Origin: Hyphomicrobiales bacterium
GTDB lineage: Bacteria > Pseudomonadota > Alphaproteobacteria > Rhizobiales > Rhizobiaceae
Assembly (NCBI GenBank): GCA_900473185.1
Contig: UCKU01000006.1
Coordinates: 1 to 35,255, forward strand
DNA length: 35,255 nt
Direction: 5' to 3'
In this document: positions 25,069 through 34,047 of the stretch, one piece after another
How positions within the stretch are numbered: position 1 is the first letter of the stretch
How the letters are laid out: each line of letters starts with the position of its first letter
Program-made: the position numbers and the translations under genes
The notes under the pieces: generated by a model
Told to the model about the DNA's origin: nothing
The model's input: the letters and a program-made list of their open reading frames with translations, nothing else
Databases searched by the model: none

Positions 25069-25758
25069 CTAACGACGAACCGGCACCTGCGCTTCCAAAC
25101 CTCGAAAGACGCGGGCGATCACTGCGGTCAGGGCGAGATAGAAGAGGGTGACGACCAGCAGCGGTTCATAGACGAGCAGCGTGTCCTGCCGAACCTTGTT
25201 CGCCACAGCATAGAGATCCATCACCGTCACCGTAAAGGCGAGCGGCGTCGCCTTGAGCTGCATGACGATCTCTCCCGCAATCGTCGGTAGGGCGATGCGA
25301 ATGGCGCGCGGCAGCCAGATGCGACGGGTCAGTTTCCAGGGCGACAGGCCGAAGGCTCGGCCGGCTTCGAGTTCCCCCTTGGGAACGGCAAGCAGCGCGC
25401 CGCGCAACACCTCGGCCTCATAGGCGGCATAGTTCAGCGTGAAACTGACGGCGGCAAAGAAGAAGCCCTCGCGCAAGATCGGCCAGAACAGGCTCTGGCG
25501 GATGCCGGGGATCATGGGGAGCAGCGAGCCCACCCCATAGTAGAGAAGCCACAGCTGTATCAATAAAGGTGTGCCGCGGAAGAAGGTGCAGTAGCTGCGG
25601 GCAAGCATCCGTGTCAGCCTGCCGCCGCTGACCTGCGCGAAGGCGAGACCGATGGCGATGACGAAGCCGAACACCACTGATATCACCAGCAGGCAAACCG
25701 TCTGCCAGGCGCCCGTCAGAAGCAGCGGCCAATAGGAAGAGATCCAGGTGAAACTCAT
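25069..25758 (-). CDS. Polar amino-acid ABC permease (HisM-like)
   Basis: A 229-residue permease with about five hydrophobic segments. Family landmarks are 'YCTFFRGTPLLIQLWLLYYG' and the EAA loop GELEAGRAFGLSPWKLTRRIWLPRAIRIALP. ATG is 12 bases after the HisQ-like stop. It forms the channel with the HisQ-like partner. Confidence 0.93.
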   Translation of the reverse strand: MSFTWISSYWPLLLTGAWQTVCLLVISVVFGFVIAIGLAFAQVSGGRLTRMLARSYCTFFRGTPLLIQLWLLYYGVGSLLPMIPGIRQSLFWPILREGFFFAAVSFTLNYAAYEAEVLRGALLAVPKGELEAGRAFGLSPWKLTRRIWLPRAIRIALPTIAGEIVMQLKATPLAFTVTVMDLYAVANKVRQDTLLVYEPLLVVTLFYLALTAVIARVFRGLEAQVPVRR

Positions 25759-25770
25759 AGGGCGCTTTCT

Positions 25771-26496
25771 TCAGGCAAGGCGCGGCTGCCCTCGCCGTAC
25801 CCGTCCCTCGATCAGTTTGACGATGACGTTGGAAACGAGCGTGATGGCGAGATAGAGAAGGGCCGAGGCAAGGAAAAAGACGAAGTAGTGTTTGGTGCTT
25901 GCCCCGGCAAGACGGGTGGCGAGCGCCAGTTCCTGATAGCCGACGACCGCGACCAGCGCGCTGTCCTTGGTGACCGACATCCACAGATTGGCAAGACCCG
26001 GCAGGGCGTTTGGCAGGAGCGCCGGCAGCAAGACCCGGCGGAACCTCAGCACCGGTCCCATGCCGAAGGCCTTGGCGGCATCGATCTGGCCGACAGGAAT
26101 GGCGAGGATCGCGCCGCGCAGCACCTCGGTCATGTAGGCACCCTGAACGAAACCCAGCACCGTGACGGCCGCGACGAAGCCGTTCACATCGACCGGTGGC
26201 AGGTCCAAGGCGGCCAGGAGCCGGTTCAGGCCATCGGTGCCGGCATAATAAAGCCCGACGATCAGGATCAGCTCCGGAACTGCGCGGATCAGCGTGGTGT
26301 AGAGATCGAGCAGCAAGCGGAGCGCGCGATTGCCCGAGAGCTTTCCAAGCGCACCACCCGTGCCGAGCAGCAGGCCGATCGTGAAAGCGCAAGCCGAGAT
26401 GGCGACCGTGGAAACCGCACCTGCCAAGAGAACGCCGCCCCATCCCGGAGGATAGGGAGACAGCAGGTCCAGAATACCTTGTTGCGCGGTCGCCAT
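25771..26496 (-). CDS. Polar amino-acid ABC permease (HisQ-like)
   Basis: A 241-residue permease with 'LLDLYTTLIRAVPELILIVGLYY' and EAA loop GQIDAAKAFGMGPVLRFRRVLLPALLPNALP. It starts 12 bases after the binding protein stop and precedes the HisM-like gene with the same spacing, so both permeases are co-translated. Confidence 0.93.
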   Translation of the reverse strand: MATAQQGILDLLSPYPPGWGGVLLAGAVSTVAISACAFTIGLLLGTGGALGKLSGNRALRLLLDLYTTLIRAVPELILIVGLYYAGTDGLNRLLAALDLPPVDVNGFVAAVTVLGFVQGAYMTEVLRGAILAIPVGQIDAAKAFGMGPVLRFRRVLLPALLPNALPGLANLWMSVTKDSALVAVVGYQELALATRLAGASTKHYFVFFLASALLYLAITLVSNVIVKLIEGRVRRGQPRLA

Positions 26497-26508
26497 TATC
26501 AGGACTGC

Positions 26509-27282
26509 TTACTTTGCGCCGTAGATGTCGAAATCGAAGTATTTCTTGTTGATGGTGTCATACTGGCCGCTGGCCCGGACTGCCGATATCGCCGCGTTCA
26601 GCTTGGCTTTCAGCTCCGTGTCTTCCTTGCGCAGGCCACCCGAAACGCCGGCGCCGAGAATTTCCTTGTCGTCTGCGACGTCACCCATCTTGGCGCAGCA
26701 ATCCTTGCCGCCATCGCTCTTGAGGAAAGCGTCAAGCGCCAGTGAATCGCCAAAGACATAGTCGATACGGCCGGAGGCGAGATCCTGAAAAGCCTCGTCG
26801 AGCGTCTGGTAGGTTTTCTCCTCGGCAGCCTCGGCGAAATACTTCTTGTAATATTCCGACTGGATGGTCGACACCTGGATGCCGATGGTCTTGCCCTTCA
26901 CGTCCTCGGCTGTAGCACCCGGCTTCTGGTCCTTGGGACCGATCAAGGTACTCGGCGTGTTGTAATATTTGTCGGTGAAGTCGATCACCTTGGCGCGTTC
27001 CGCGGTGTTCGACATCGACGACCAGATCACGTCGAACTTCTTGCTCTGGAGAGCCGGGATGAGACCATCCCAGGAAATGTCGACGATCGAGCATTTCTCC
27101 TTCATCTCTTCGCATACGGCATTCATCAGGTCGATTTCCCATCCCTGCCATTGGCCCGACGCGTCCTTGGCGAAGAAGGGTGGATAGGATTCGTTCATGA
27201 CGCCGAAGCGGACTTCGGCCTGTGCAGTGACGGCGGAAAGCACGAGTGCCGCGCCGGCGAAAAGCGTGGGGAGCAGTTTCAT
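26509..27282 (-). CDS. Polar amino-acid ABC substrate-binding protein
   Basis: A 257-residue family-3 binding protein. The signal peptide is MKLLPTLFAGAALVLSAV with cleavage after AQA. Mature landmarks are RFGVMNESYPPFFAKDASG, 'GWEIDLMNAVCEEM', 'FDVIWSSMSNTAERAKVIDFTDKYYNTP' and a final 'YDTINKKYFDFDIYG'. Two adjacent cysteines (DCCAK) are uncommon for this family and could form a disulphide with CEEMKEKC. ATG at 27282 is chosen for the SD (GGAG) and the signal peptide. It lies between the ATPase and the permeases. Confidence 0.93.
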   Translation of the reverse strand: MKLLPTLFAGAALVLSAVTAQAEVRFGVMNESYPPFFAKDASGQWQGWEIDLMNAVCEEMKEKCSIVDISWDGLIPALQSKKFDVIWSSMSNTAERAKVIDFTDKYYNTPSTLIGPKDQKPGATAEDVKGKTIGIQVSTIQSEYYKKYFAEAAEEKTYQTLDEAFQDLASGRIDYVFGDSLALDAFLKSDGGKDCCAKMGDVADDKEILGAGVSGGLRKEDTELKAKLNAAISAVRASGQYDTINKKYFDFDIYGAK

Positions 27283-27326
27283 TCGCAGGATTCTCCTGAT
27301 TTGTGTTGTCGATGAGAGTTCGCGCA

Positions 27327-28106
27327 TCAGTGGGCGCTGAGACCGGTAAATTCCCGGCAGCGGGCGCTGACGGGCGCCTCGAATATCTGCTCCGGCGGAC
27401 CTTCTTCCTCGATCCGTCCCTGATGCAGGAAGAGAACACGGCTCGAGACATCCCTGGCGAAGCGCATTTCGTGCGTGACGATCAGCATGGTCCGGCCTTC
27501 TTCCGCGAGATCCCGGATGACCTTCAGAACTTCGCCGACCAGCTCCGGATCAAGCGCCGATGTCGGCTCGTCGAACAGCATGACAGCAGGGTCCACGCAG
27601 AGCGCCCTTGCAATCGCCGCGCGTTGCTGCTGACCACCGGAAAGGAAAGCGGGATAGGCGTGGCGTTTGTCAAAGAGCCCGACCTTATGGAGCAGTGCCT
27701 CGCCCCTTTCGACAGCCTCACGCAGTGAAATGCCCATGACGTGTACCGGCGCCTCGATGACGTTTTCCAGCACCGTCCGATGGGCCCAGAGATTGAAACT
27801 CTGGAAGACCATCCCGAGCCCGGTCCGCAGCCGCTCGATCTGCCGCCAGCTGCGCGGCTGCAGCCGTCCGCCCCGACCAGTCTTCAGCACAATCTCCTCG
27901 CCGTTGACAGCAATCCGGCCACGATCCGGCATTTCCAGGAAATTGATGCATCTGAGGAAGGTGCTCTTGCCGGAGCCCGACGAACCGATGATCGAAATCA
28001 CATCGGACTTGCGGGCCTCAGTCGAAATGCCCTTGAGAACCTGTTGCGTACCGAAGCTTTTATGGAGATCTTCGACACGAAGAGCAGGAAAGGGTTGATC
28101 CGACAT
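27327..28106 (-). CDS. Polar amino-acid ABC ATP-binding protein (HisP/GlnQ-like)
   Basis: A 259-residue ATPase: Walker [11 protein letters not shown]-loop [17 protein letters not shown], signature [15 protein letters not shown], Walker [16 protein letters not shown] and H-loop VTHEM. The insertion between Walker A and the Q-loop ([19 protein letters not shown]) is like that of HisP and octopine/nopaline transport ATPases. ATG at 28106 ([19 protein letters not shown]) is chosen; upstream codons belong to the AT-rich promoter. It is first in the operon and divergent from the Lrp-type regulator. Confidence 0.93.
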   Translation of the reverse strand: MSDQPFPALRVEDLHKSFGTQQVLKGISTEARKSDVISIIGSSGSGKSTFLRCINFLEMPDRGRIAVNGEEIVLKTGRGGRLQPRSWRQIERLRTGLGMVFQSFNLWAHRTVLENVIEAPVHVMGISLREAVERGEALLHKVGLFDKRHAYPAFLSGGQQQRAAIARALCVDPAVMLFDEPTSALDPELVGEVLKVIRDLAEEGRTMLIVTHEMRFARDVSSRVLFLHQGRIEEEGPPEQIFEAPVSARCREFTGLSAH

Positions 28107-28181
28107 GCATGGTTCCGGCTGAACTGAATTTGCGAAGGATAATGATAAAATCACGCGGTTTTTTCGCGCAATTTTCATCCA

Positions 28182-28202
28182 TTCTGCATATTTTATGCAA
28201 AA
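28182..28202. promoter_or_regulatory. 21-bp inverted repeat, candidate Lrp/AsnC-type operator
   Basis: TTCTGCATA (28182-28190), a TTT spacer and TATGCAAAA (28194-28202) form arms matching at eight of nine positions. It is AT-rich and central in the 162-bp region between the ATPase gene and the Lrp-type gene. Lrp/AsnC sites are typically AT-rich imperfect palindromes about 15 bp or longer, so this is a natural target. A possible minus-strand -10 (TATCAT, 28147-28142) lies on the ATPase side. Confidence 0.5.
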
Positions 28203-28268
28203 TAATCTTTCCCGTGCGGCGAATGCGGCAGAACACGTGAAGTGCCGCGACAAGAATTGGACCGGATA

Positions 28269-28733
28269 ATGGAACAACTGGATCGCTTTGACCGTGACAT
28301 TCTCGATATCGTTCAGCGCGACTGCCAGCTGAAAGCCGAAACGATCGCCGAACGGGTCGGGCTATCGGTCTCCGCCGTGCAAAGGCGGTTGAAGCGCCTG
28401 CGCGAGGAAGGGATCATCAAGGCGGAGGTGGCCGTCGTCGACCGCAAGGCGACGGGGACATCGATGGTGTTCATCGTCGGGATGGAGATCGAGCGGGATA
28501 ATTACGACGCGCTGGCGAAGTTCCGCCTCTGGGCAGAGAAGCAGGATCACATACAGCAGGTCTATTACGTCACAGGTGCGGTCGATCTGATCGCGATCGT
28601 CACCGCCCGCGACGTCGAGCACTACGACGACATCGCGGCCCTGATCATGGCGGAAAACCCTCAGATCCGCCGCATGCACACGAATGTCGTGCTGCGAGAC
28701 GTCAAGCTCGGCCTGTTCGTCCCGCTGGAATAG
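28269..28733 (+). CDS. Lrp/AsnC-family transcriptional regulator
   Basis: A 154-residue regulator of normal family length. The N-terminal helix-turn-helix reads [21 protein letters not shown]. The C-terminal RAM (ligand-binding) domain includes '[22 protein letters not shown]' and ends with [19 protein letters not shown] at 28269 ([16 protein letters not shown]) matches the normal family start; a GTG at 28242 is in frame but would add an unusual tail. The SD is weak. It is divergent from the amino-acid ABC/homocysteine methyltransferase operon and probably controls it in response to an amino acid. Confidence 0.92.
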   Translation: MEQLDRFDRDILDIVQRDCQLKAETIAERVGLSVSAVQRRLKRLREEGIIKAEVAVVDRKATGTSMVFIVGMEIERDNYDALAKFRLWAEKQDHIQQVYYVTGAVDLIAIVTARDVEHYDDIAALIMAENPQIRRMHTNVVLRDVKLGLFVPLE

Positions 28734-28829
28734 CGTGCAAGCAATGGTCTGCCACCCCGTTTAGTTTGGGCCGCCGAGAGGTCCCAGGTAGCACCGGGTG
28801 ACAATCAAGACTCAACAGAGCCTAACGGT

Positions 28830-29051
28830 TCATTCCTCAGGCACGCCCTCAAGAAGGCCATCATAGACATCCATGAGCGCGTTGGTGATCGCCTGACCCA
28901 GGGCGTTTCCGGCTTGGCGAACATCGTCATCGGTGCCGTCCCGTGCTGCCCTTGCAAGCTCGAAGCCCTGGTCGCCGACGATCTGCTTGGCCATTTCGAT
29001 TGCCCATTGTCCGAAATCGCCGCGGTTGTCGATCTTGATTGTGTCGTTCAT
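28830..29051 (-). CDS. Small acidic protein of unknown function
   Basis: A 73-residue protein (from ATG at 29051, with AGGAG about eight bases upstream). It has no signal peptide or membrane segment, is strongly acidic at the C-terminus (DVYDGLLEGVPEE) and mostly helical by composition. I do not recognise a family. It is surrounded by intergenic DNA on both sides (96 bp and 300 bp), so it is a single-gene unit if real. Confidence 0.6.
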   Translation of the reverse strand: MNDTIKIDNRGDFGQWAIEMAKQIVGDQGFELARAARDGTDDDVRQAGNALGQAITNALMDVYDGLLEGVPEE

Positions 29052-29351
29052 GCGCTGGGCTCCTGTGATCAGCAGCGAGGATTTACCCACTCGCGCGGGG
29101 AAAGGCCAGCCTCCGACGTGGCTTGATCTGTCCAGGATCGAACGTTCTTGTGAACTGCGACACTTATTCGGCCGTCTGGATATGATTTCAAATCGAGAAC
29201 CAAGCTGCGGATGCGGGATTTGCCGGCGCTCTACTCTAATCCGATTTTTTCAAGATTATTGTCGATTTGCGAAAGGCTGCTTCGTTGTCAATATGAGCGG
29301 GCTTGTTCAGCGGCAATGGTGCCGGCGTCTCGCTACCGGAGGAATCTTCCT
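29052..29351. other. 300-bp gap upstream of the DGPF gene
   Basis: No coding signal is convincing here. The only element noted is the possible ECF-type promoter at 29260-29289. Confidence 0.5.
29260..29289 (+). promoter_or_regulatory. Possible ECF-type promoter of the DGPF-sigma pair
   Basis: TGTCGAT (29260-29266) is followed after about 17 bp by CGTTGTC (29283-29289). This resembles the TGTCGA/CG-rich elements described for ECF42 sigma factors, as I recall them. It lies 60-90 bp before the DGPF start, so the sigma factor may drive its own operon. Confidence 0.35.
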
Positions 29352-29744
29352 ATGCGTTTCATGTCTATCGTCACGTCTACCGATTCGATGCATCCGACAC
29401 CCGAGCTTATCGAGGCTATCGGCAAGCTTGCCGATCGGGAAATCAAGGCCGGCCGCATGCTCGACACCGCAGGGCTGATGCCGCTTGCGACCGGTGCCCG
29501 CGTCACGATCCGTGAGGGCAAGCTGAATGTTATCGACGGACCTTTCGTCGAGGCCAAGGAGGTCGTCGGCGGTTATGCGATCTTCGAACTGCAAAACAAG
29601 GAGGAGGCCGTGGCGCTGGCGGTCGAGTTCATGCAGCTGCACAAGGATTTCATGCCCGGCTGGGAAGGCACGTGTGAAGTGCGCGCCTATTTTGAACCGG
29701 GTGCGGAGGGGATCTGCGATCCGCTCGCCGAAGCAAGGGCATGA
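29352..29744 (+). CDS. YCII-related (DGPF) family protein
   Basis: A 130-residue protein with a YCII-like ferredoxin fold and the motif that names the DGPF family at residues 62-65 (VIDGPFVEAKEVVGGYAIF). The SD GGAGG lies about nine bases before the ATG at 29352. Such proteins are regularly encoded next to ECF42-type sigma factors and are thought to be part of their regulon or signalling; their biochemical role is unknown. The sigma gene follows after 25 bp. Confidence 0.92.
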   Translation: MRFMSIVTSTDSMHPTPELIEAIGKLADREIKAGRMLDTAGLMPLATGARVTIREGKLNVIDGPFVEAKEVVGGYAIFELQNKEEAVALAVEFMQLHKDFMPGWEGTCEVRAYFEPGAEGICDPLAEARA

Positions 29745-29769
29745 CCCTTTCGACCCGTAATCGGGACGG

Positions 29770-31047
29770 ATGGCCGTGACGGCCGCCGGCACCCATCAAA
29801 CGATCCTGGCGGTCTGGCGGATCGAACAGCCGCGGCTTATCACCAGCCTGGCACGATTGCTACGCGACGTGCCGCTGGCCGAGGATCTTACCCAGGAAAC
29901 GCTGATTGTAGCCCTGGAACGATGGCCGAAGACGGGAATCCCCGAGCGGCCCGGCGCATGGCTCATGACCACTGCTAAGCGTCGCGCGCTCGATCATCTG
30001 CGGCATCGCCGGATGCTGGATCAGAAGCACGAGATGATCATCCGGGAAATGGAAGCAGAAGAGCAGATCATGCCCGATCTAGACACGCCTCTGGATGACG
30101 ATATCGGCGATGAAATGTTGCGCCTGATATTCACGGCGTGCCATCCGCTGATCTCGCGCGAGGCGCGTGTGGCTCTGGCCTTGCGGATGATCTGCGGCCT
30201 GACGACATCAGAAATCGCTCGGGCATTTCTGGTGACGGAAGCGGCGATCGCCCAACGCATCGTCCGCGCCAAGAAGGCATTGTCGGACTCGGGGCTGGGC
30301 TATGAGACGCCGCATGGCGAGCAGCTGTCGCAACGTCTCGCCTCGGTGCTGGAGGTCATCTACCTGATCTTCAACGAGGGTTATACGGCCGCCCGCGGTG
30401 ACAACTGGTTTCGGCTGCAATTGTGCAATGACGCACTGCGGCTGGGCCGGATCCTAACGTCAGTGGCGCCGCAGGAGCCGGAGGCGCACGCTTTGCTGGC
30501 TTTGATGGAGCTAAACGCGTCCCGTGCTGCGGCGCGCACGGATGCTGCCGGCAATCCGGTCCTGCTGCTCGAACAAAATCGCGGCCGCTGGGATCAGTTG
30601 CAGATTCAGCGCGGGTTGAAGGCGTTGATGCGGGCACAGGAGCTTGACGGCGCCGGCGGGATCTATGCCCTGCAGGCCGCGATCATCGCATGTCACGCAA
30701 AAGCGATGACCTCGGATGAAACCGATTGGAGGCGGATCGCCGATCTCTATGCGGAACTTGCCGCGCTTCTGCGTTCGCCGATCGTCGAACTCAATCGAGC
30801 CGTGGCCATCGGCATGGTCGAAGGCCCCGAGGCGGCACTGGAGATCATTGAAAGCCTGCGCGATGAGCCTGCATTGAAGAACTATCATCTTCTGCCCAGC
30901 GTCCGCGGCGATCTTCTTTATAAGCTTGGCCGATACGACGAAGCACGGCGAGCCTTTGAAGCTGCAGCCGCGCTTGCCGAAAATAACAGGGAGCGTGATT
31001 TCCTCATGCGCCGTGCTGGCGAAGCTGCCGCAGCAGCAAAGGGTTGA
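29770..31047 (+). CDS. ECF42-type RNA polymerase sigma factor with C-terminal TPR extension
   Basis: A 425-residue extracytoplasmic-function sigma factor. Region sigma2 (about 20-82) contains RLITSLARLLRDVPLAEDLTQ and 'RPGAWLMTTAKRRALDHLR'; sigma4 (about 125-172) contains 'LALRMICGLTTSEIARAFL' and 'EAAIAQRIVRAKKAL'. The remaining 240 residues form the helical, TPR-like extension characteristic of ECF42, including 'IFNEGYTAARGDNW' and a final repeat around YKLGRYDEARRAFEAAAALA. These factors have no classical anti-sigma; the extension is needed for activity. The ATG at 29770 follows GGGACGG. It forms an operon with the DGPF gene. Confidence 0.93.
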   Translation: MAVTAAGTHQTILAVWRIEQPRLITSLARLLRDVPLAEDLTQETLIVALERWPKTGIPERPGAWLMTTAKRRALDHLRHRRMLDQKHEMIIREMEAEEQIMPDLDTPLDDDIGDEMLRLIFTACHPLISREARVALALRMICGLTTSEIARAFLVTEAAIAQRIVRAKKALSDSGLGYETPHGEQLSQRLASVLEVIYLIFNEGYTAARGDNWFRLQLCNDALRLGRILTSVAPQEPEAHALLALMELNASRAAARTDAAGNPVLLLEQNRGRWDQLQIQRGLKALMRAQELDGAGGIYALQAAIIACHAKAMTSDETDWRRIADLYAELAALLRSPIVELNRAVAIGMVEGPEAALEIIESLRDEPALKNYHLLPSVRGDLLYKLGRYDEARRAFEAAAALAENNRERDFLMRRAGEAAAAAKG

Positions 31048-31152
31048 TCCGGCTGAGAAGCAACTCTTTTTGCTTTAAGCTATTCATAGTCTGAAGGCGG
31101 CCCCAATCGGCCTCCGCCGTTTATCACGGCCAGCGACACCGGCTTGCCTCTT
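31048..31152. other. Convergent intergenic region between sigma factor and patatin gene
   Basis: A short hairpin (AAGCAA/TTGCTT at 31058-31075) and a bulged GC-rich stem near 31097-31121 lie here. Either could help end transcription from one side, but neither is a strong terminator. Confidence 0.3.
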
Positions 31153-34047
31153 CTATTGCCCCGTCATTCCTGCCTGAATGTCCAGGCAACCGTGCTTGCC
31201 TCCTGCTCCCGCGAGACCAGCCAGAAGATCCCTCCACCGCTCGTCATGCTTTGCGACGTCATCCTGCTGAGCCCAAAGCTTGACCTTCTTCGCTGCGGCC
31301 TCGTCCTGATAGGTTTCCGCGACATCGCTGTGCAGCGTCAGAACTAACGTTTCGACGTCTCGGGCAGACAGGATCTCGGTCTCCGATAAGCTCTTGGGAT
31401 TGGTGAACGAGAGCGAGTTGGGAAGCAGCCAATGCGTCCCGATTCCGCCATCCCGGAAAACGCGCGGCATGGTGATCTCGTGGATGCTGATCTCGGAATT
31501 ATGATCGCAGTAGAGCTTCTCGATCGCCGAGCGAAGCTCCGTCTCGAGGCCGAGGCCCAACTGCCCCCCGGCGCCGAGCACCGAGCCAAAACCGAAGCTC
31601 TCGCTATAGCGGCCGGCCGGCGCCGAAACATCGGCGATGACGACATGCAGCGGCGGCAATGCCTGCGGCGATTGCGGCGCTGAGCGGAAAGCATCGCGGA
31701 TGGCGTAATAGAGCGTCATGGCGCCACGGTTTTCGACCGCTCCGCCATCGGTCACCCAGTATCGTGTCCTTGCTTCGCCGGATGCTTCGATGTCGATTGC
31801 AGCATCGGGGAAGACCGGCGGAAAGTTTGCGCTCAAGGCTGCGGCGCGCGCAATCGACACGTCCGCATTGTCGAGTGTGACGAGCTGCATGTGCAGCGAT
31901 CCGTCGTCCGGCGGAGACGCAGGCGCGGCAAGATTGGTCAGCACCAGCCGTCCGCCCGCCTGGGCAGCATCCAGGAATTGGCGGCAGCGTGTCGCTCTCT
32001 CGGGAAGCGAAAGGCTTCGGTCGGCTTGGCAGGAGGGACTGTCATCGGAAAAAGATCCGACGATCGCAGTGTTGAGCATCAGGCCGAAGGACGGCGCTTC
32101 CATCGTCCCGGCACCCATATGACAGACGAAGGATTCGGCGAGAATGGCACCCAGCCTCGAGCGTGCGGGTATCCAGCCCGTCACGTCCTCATCCGGCCTT
32201 TGAGCTTCGCGGCAGGCCGAGGACGCCCAATGCCAGCGCCCGAAGGCGAAGCGCATGTCGCTCGCACCATCGATCACCTGTTCGATGAAGGGCAGCGCCA
32301 TGGCTTGCGAAAAATCATCCCATGCCTTGATATCCATGCTGTCACGCGGCCGGCGAAGCTCCTGCTCATGAAGCGCGAAATAGCCGAGTGCGGCGCTGCC
32401 GCCCGAGACGCCACTGACCAAGACGACGTTGCAGATCTGATCGTGCTCGGCCAGCCCCTGCAGCAGCGAGGCCGTGTAGATCGCCGCACGCGTGCCGCCA
32501 CCGGAGGCGATAACTGCAATTCTCGGCGTTGTCGGCTGGAGCGGACCGCAGCCGCCATTGGGTTGGCCGCTTTCGAACAACAGCGTTGCTGGCTGCTTGC
32601 CCACAGGCCGTTCGGAGCGGATCGCAAGTTCCGGCGGCTGGATCGCCCTGAGGAAGCTGAAGACGGCAGGGCCGCCGATGAGGCCATAGGCCAGGGCGCC
32701 GACGAGGGCGGGATAGACGAGCGTCGAGCGCTGGAAATTGCGAAGGCTCGCAAGCAGATCTCCTGCTGGAGCCTGCTCGGCGGGCAGGCGCTCCAACTGC
32801 GCGCGAAACTGCGCGAGCACTTCCGCCGGCGTCATGAACTGGATCGCCCGGTCAGACGCGGCCTTGGTCCGCTGCTGGTACTGATCCTCGTAGCGGCCCT
32901 CGATCTTCAGGCGCCCCGCGCCATGCAGCGCGATTGTCCGGCCTTGGTTGCGGACCGTGCTCAAGGTCTCGCTACCTTCATAGTCGTAAGCGATTTCGAC
33001 AGGAGTGATCGTCTGCCGCTCCCTGTCCATGAGACGCATGAGCCGGCGCGCGACGAAGTGATCGCACCAGAAGGCATAGTACCAGGCGACGGCATAGGCG
33101 AAGGCGATATAGCGCATGAGCGTCGTATTGCCGTAGCCTTCGGAGCCGGCGTTGAAGAGATAGGTGATGTAATGGACGTCGGCGAGGCGAAGCACTGCGA
33201 CGACGATGACGAGAACGCTGATGACCCGCTGTGGGCCAATGAAGAAAAGACGCCCGATCGTCTGCAGGATTTCCATCAACCGGTCGAACAGGATGCCGAG
33301 GAAAAGGGCGATCCATGCGGCAAACCCGGTCACCAAGAAAGCGTACCAGAGATAGTGATCGGGCACGAACAGGGTGAGCAGCGATCCGGGCAGAAGCAAC
33401 TCGACCGGATAGCGGATTGGGGCGATGACAAGGGCCGACACCAGCGCGGCAATCGGTCCGCGGCCCATGAAATCGTAGCGATTCTTAGGTAGGAAAAGCT
33501 CCACTTTCGGCAGGCTGTCGGCAAGCCCGCCACCTGCATTGGAGCGGAATAGGCACCGCGAGAGCAGCCAGGCCGCCGGCAGCGCAAGCACGAGTGCGCA
33601 GACGATCACGGCGCCGATATGCAGGCGGGGCCGTGCCGTCATCATGCCGTAGGTTTCCGGGCGAGAATTGATGATGAGAAGCGCGGCAAGGACCGCAAAG
33701 ATCACCAGCTGTCCGGCGAGTAGGTACTGGTTGAAGATCGCTTGCCGGCCAGCAGCCGCATGCAGCAGGAAAAGAAGCGCGAACCCGATCGCAAACAGAC
33801 CGAGATTGCCCCAGCGCATCTCGACGGTCGGACCGAGCGCCATGGCGAGGGTCAGAATGCCCGCGAGCAGCGGCACGAACCAAGCATAGCCGTCGGGGGC
33901 GAGCCATCGCCACGCGAGGCGCCGCCCCTTCGGCAGCGGCTGGTTGAGCCAGGCATCAAACGTTCGCCATAAGCGAACGAAACCTCGGACATGTTCGCCG
34001 AGCCAGTTGTAGATGCTCGCTTCCCGATGGGGATGGGGTTCGTCCAT
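31153..34047 (-). CDS. Multi-spanning membrane protein with C-terminal patatin-like phospholipase domain
   Basis: A 964-residue protein. Residues 55-330 contain about seven to eight hydrophobic membrane segments (for example 56-75, 83-100, 108-126, 144-166, 200-212, 235-255, 274-288, 312-328), with one more near 445-468. From about 508 a patatin/cPLA2-type hydrolase follows: oxyanion loop GGGTR at 516-520, nucleophile elbow GVSGG at 546-550 (S548) and the DGG motif at 767-769 (D767), so the Ser-Asp dyad is complete. It would be a membrane-anchored lipase or phospholipase. Its start overlaps the GMC oxidoreductase stop by one base (TGATG), indicating translational coupling. The substrate is unknown. 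Confidence 0.88.
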   Translation of the reverse strand: MDEPHPHREASIYNWLGEHVRGFVRLWRTFDAWLNQPLPKGRRLAWRWLAPDGYAWFVPLLAGILTLAMALGPTVEMRWGNLGLFAIGFALLFLLHAAAGRQAIFNQYLLAGQLVIFAVLAALLIINSRPETYGMMTARPRLHIGAVIVCALVLALPAAWLLSRCLFRSNAGGGLADSLPKVELFLPKNRYDFMGRGPIAALVSALVIAPIRYPVELLLPGSLLTLFVPDHYLWYAFLVTGFAAWIALFLGILFDRLMEILQTIGRLFFIGPQRVISVLVIVVAVLRLADVHYITYLFNAGSEGYGNTTLMRYIAFAYAVAWYYAFWCDHFVARRLMRLMDRERQTITPVEIAYDYEGSETLSTVRNQGRTIALHGAGRLKIEGRYEDQYQQRTKAASDRAIQFMTPAEVLAQFRAQLERLPAEQAPAGDLLASLRNFQRSTLVYPALVGALAYGLIGGPAVFSFLRAIQPPELAIRSERPVGKQPATLLFESGQPNGGCGPLQPTTPRIAVIASGGGTRAAIYTASLLQGLAEHDQICNVVLVSGVSGGSAALGYFALHEQELRRPRDSMDIKAWDDFSQAMALPFIEQVIDGASDMRFAFGRWHWASSACREAQRPDEDVTGWIPARSRLGAILAESFVCHMGAGTMEAPSFGLMLNTAIVGSFSDDSPSCQADRSLSLPERATRCRQFLDAAQAGGRLVLTNLAAPASPPDDGSLHMQLVTLDNADVSIARAAALSANFPPVFPDAAIDIEASGEARTRYWVTDGGAVENRGAMTLYYAIRDAFRSAPQSPQALPPLHVVIADVSAPAGRYSESFGFGSVLGAGGQLGLGLETELRSAIEKLYCDHNSEISIHEITMPRVFRDGGIGTHWLLPNSLSFTNPKSLSETEILSARDVETLVLTLHSDVAETYQDEAAAKKVKLWAQQDDVAKHDERWRDLLAGLAGAGGKHGCLDIQAGMTGQ

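Noticed and set aside
31891..33492. 533-codon open frame on the plus strand opposite the patatin gene
   Set aside because: It is antisense to a gene with clear membrane and catalytic motifs. Its composition is the His/Arg/Asp-rich type expected from the complement of GC-rich coding DNA, with no recognisable domain.
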